Shown here in pieces: positions 62,840 through 64,000 of a stretch of 64,000 nt of DNA. Both the position numbers and the translations under genes were made by a program. The notes below the pieces were generated by a model that was not told the origin of the DNA, searched no databases, and saw only the letters and a list, made by a program, of their open reading frames with translations. Source of the stretch: Clitopilus passeckerianus (taxonomy: Eukaryota > Basidiomycota > Agaricomycetes > Agaricales > Entolomataceae); contig CALYLX010000063.1 of assembly GCA_944990035.1 (NCBI GenBank), positions 42,016 through 106,015 of the forward strand, read 5' to 3'. The first letter of the stretch is position 1. Every line of letters begins with the position of its first letter.

Positions 62840-64000
62840 CTATCGTCTGTCACCGTCATACAGCAATCCTGCCAATCCGTATCTCACTACGAATGCAAAT
62901 ACGCTACCAGCAATCTATTGGACGGGAATGAGCTTCGGATCATTGTAGGAACGGAGGTATTTAGGACTTACCTGGGAGCAGATCAGAGTCTTCACTAAAC
63001 TTTTCTCGTTCATCGGTCCCAAACGTAGAAGGAAAACGTTTAGGATGGTGAGGTTTGTGCATTCTGTTATTTCACCACTTTTCTGATGGATGGTGAGCTC
63101 TGTCAAGCCCAACAGCGATAACACCCGCAGTGCCAAAACAGACAAAGGTCTAGGCGGCTTCTGGAACACTGCTTTGGATGGGTGAAGGAGATTGGTATCC
63201 GAATCGAACCTATCGGGACGCCGTGAGAGAGCAACTTTTGTGTTGTGGACGTCCAACTCACCTGGGCACCCGATGCCGTGGGCATGGTACCAAACCAAAT
63301 AGTTGCGGGCAAGAGAGAATGAAATTGAATATTTGAGGGATGAAGAATAGGAGTAGGGTCTTGGAAAAATGTGCCTGAATCCCGACCACAGCGAAGGCCA
63401 TGCCAGTCACATAGCATAACGTATCTCCAGGGAAAGCTCTCGCAGGGTACCTTCAGACAAGTCGGTATTTGGATCTACATTCAGCTGAAGTACGCACCAG
63501 TTGTGATAAAGTAGTCCCAGGCAAACTCCCACCAACGGCATCATGAAGTACAAGCTGAACAGATGTCTGTGAACCAGCTCTCGACTTCCGTACGCCATTC
63601 CAGCGCTCCATACACCCCCGACTTCTAGTTCTGCCTTGTTACCCAGGAGATGCAGAGGCAAATGGAAGTCCACCGGCCATGGGAGGTACAGAAGATCATT
63701 GAGGATCACGGAAAGTGCAATGATGAGAGCTTGGCTGACTTCGGCACCATTGATACCAGCAAGGATATTGATACTGTTGGTGGAAAACGTCGACAACATG
63801 GACATGTAGACATAGTACAGGGGACCTAGGCATCCTTTGATGAGTAAACGAAATAGTTTGGAAGAATCCAACATACCGAGGTTGATCAAGGTTCCAAAGA
63901 TGAATCGCAGAGGTTTCGGAACGACGACATTGGTGTTCCCCTGTTCCGCGTAGTAGACCATCAGAAGAGGGATGGCACCAATGATTGGTATAGGTAGCTT
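62840..64000 (-). CDS. ALG7: UDP-GlcNAc:dolichyl-phosphate GlcNAc-1-phosphotransferase, 5' part outside window
   Basis: The ER membrane enzyme that starts N-glycan precursor synthesis (tunicamycin target, DPAGT1/GPT). The window edge cuts the frame at [20 protein letters not shown], so the N terminus lies beyond 64000. Visible family blocks: [54 protein letters not shown] spliced to [20 protein letters not shown] (Asp motif of the polyprenyl-phosphotransferase family), [30 protein letters not shown] and [20 protein letters not shown] last intron joins LICSQ to [20 protein letters not shown], ending DGDRR with TAG at 62840-62842. At least four introns; no breaks. Confidence 0.92.

Overview
The window is a piece of nuclear DNA from a filamentous basidiomycete, most likely an Agaricomycete. 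The evidence is small, dense spliceosomal introns (mostly 48-72 nt, GTNNGN...YAG), single-gene transcription units on both strands, fungal housekeeping genes (V-ATPase B, tubulin cofactor D, ALG7, isocitrate lyase ending in a peroxisomal SKL tripeptide), and a CACTA transposon with a Tnp2-type transposase of the kind common in mushroom-forming fungi. No species is assigned. All gene models are hand-built from reading frames and splice signals.

Layout. Positions 1-24150 are gene-poor. The only ordinary gene there is an ECL1-type zinc protein (2845-4329, minus). The dominant feature is one 11,089-bp CACTA element (8656-19744). It has an 11-bp terminal inverted repeat starting CACTG, a 3-bp CAG target duplication, and short ACGGAT repeats in both AT-rich ends. 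It carries a Tnp2 transposase (minus, with frameshifts), a decayed minus-strand gene, a long plus-strand gene of unknown function split by one in-frame TAA, a minus-strand gene with a SUMO-interaction-like acidic motif, and a small intact plus-strand gene with a predicted helical segment. The flanks (1-2844, 4330-8655, 19748-24150) hold no gene I can defend and look like old, decayed repeat DNA.

Positions 24151-64000 are a normal gene-dense chromosome arm. In order: a DUF4203/TMEM198-type membrane protein (-), a short-chain dehydrogenase (-), NUDCD1 (+), a PP2C phosphatase (-), an MFS sugar transporter (-), a MYND-like zinc protein (+), BUD22 (-), tubulin-folding cofactor D (+), V-ATPase subunit B (+), a TCP11/SOK1 protein (+), a cytosine-deaminase-like amidohydrolase (+), an RGS-domain membrane protein resembling RAX1 (-), a secreted beta-helix glycoside-hydrolase-like protein (-), F-actin capping protein alpha (-), isocitrate lyase (-), and the 3' part of ALG7 (-), which runs off the right edge.

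The host genes do not form a pathway cluster. Two head-to-head pairs (SDR/NUDCD1 and BUD22/TBCD) share short intergenic regions of about 215 bp that probably act as bidirectional promoters. The most interesting part is the multi-gene CACTA element: its boundaries are well supported, its transposase looks dead, and its accessory genes have no function I can name.
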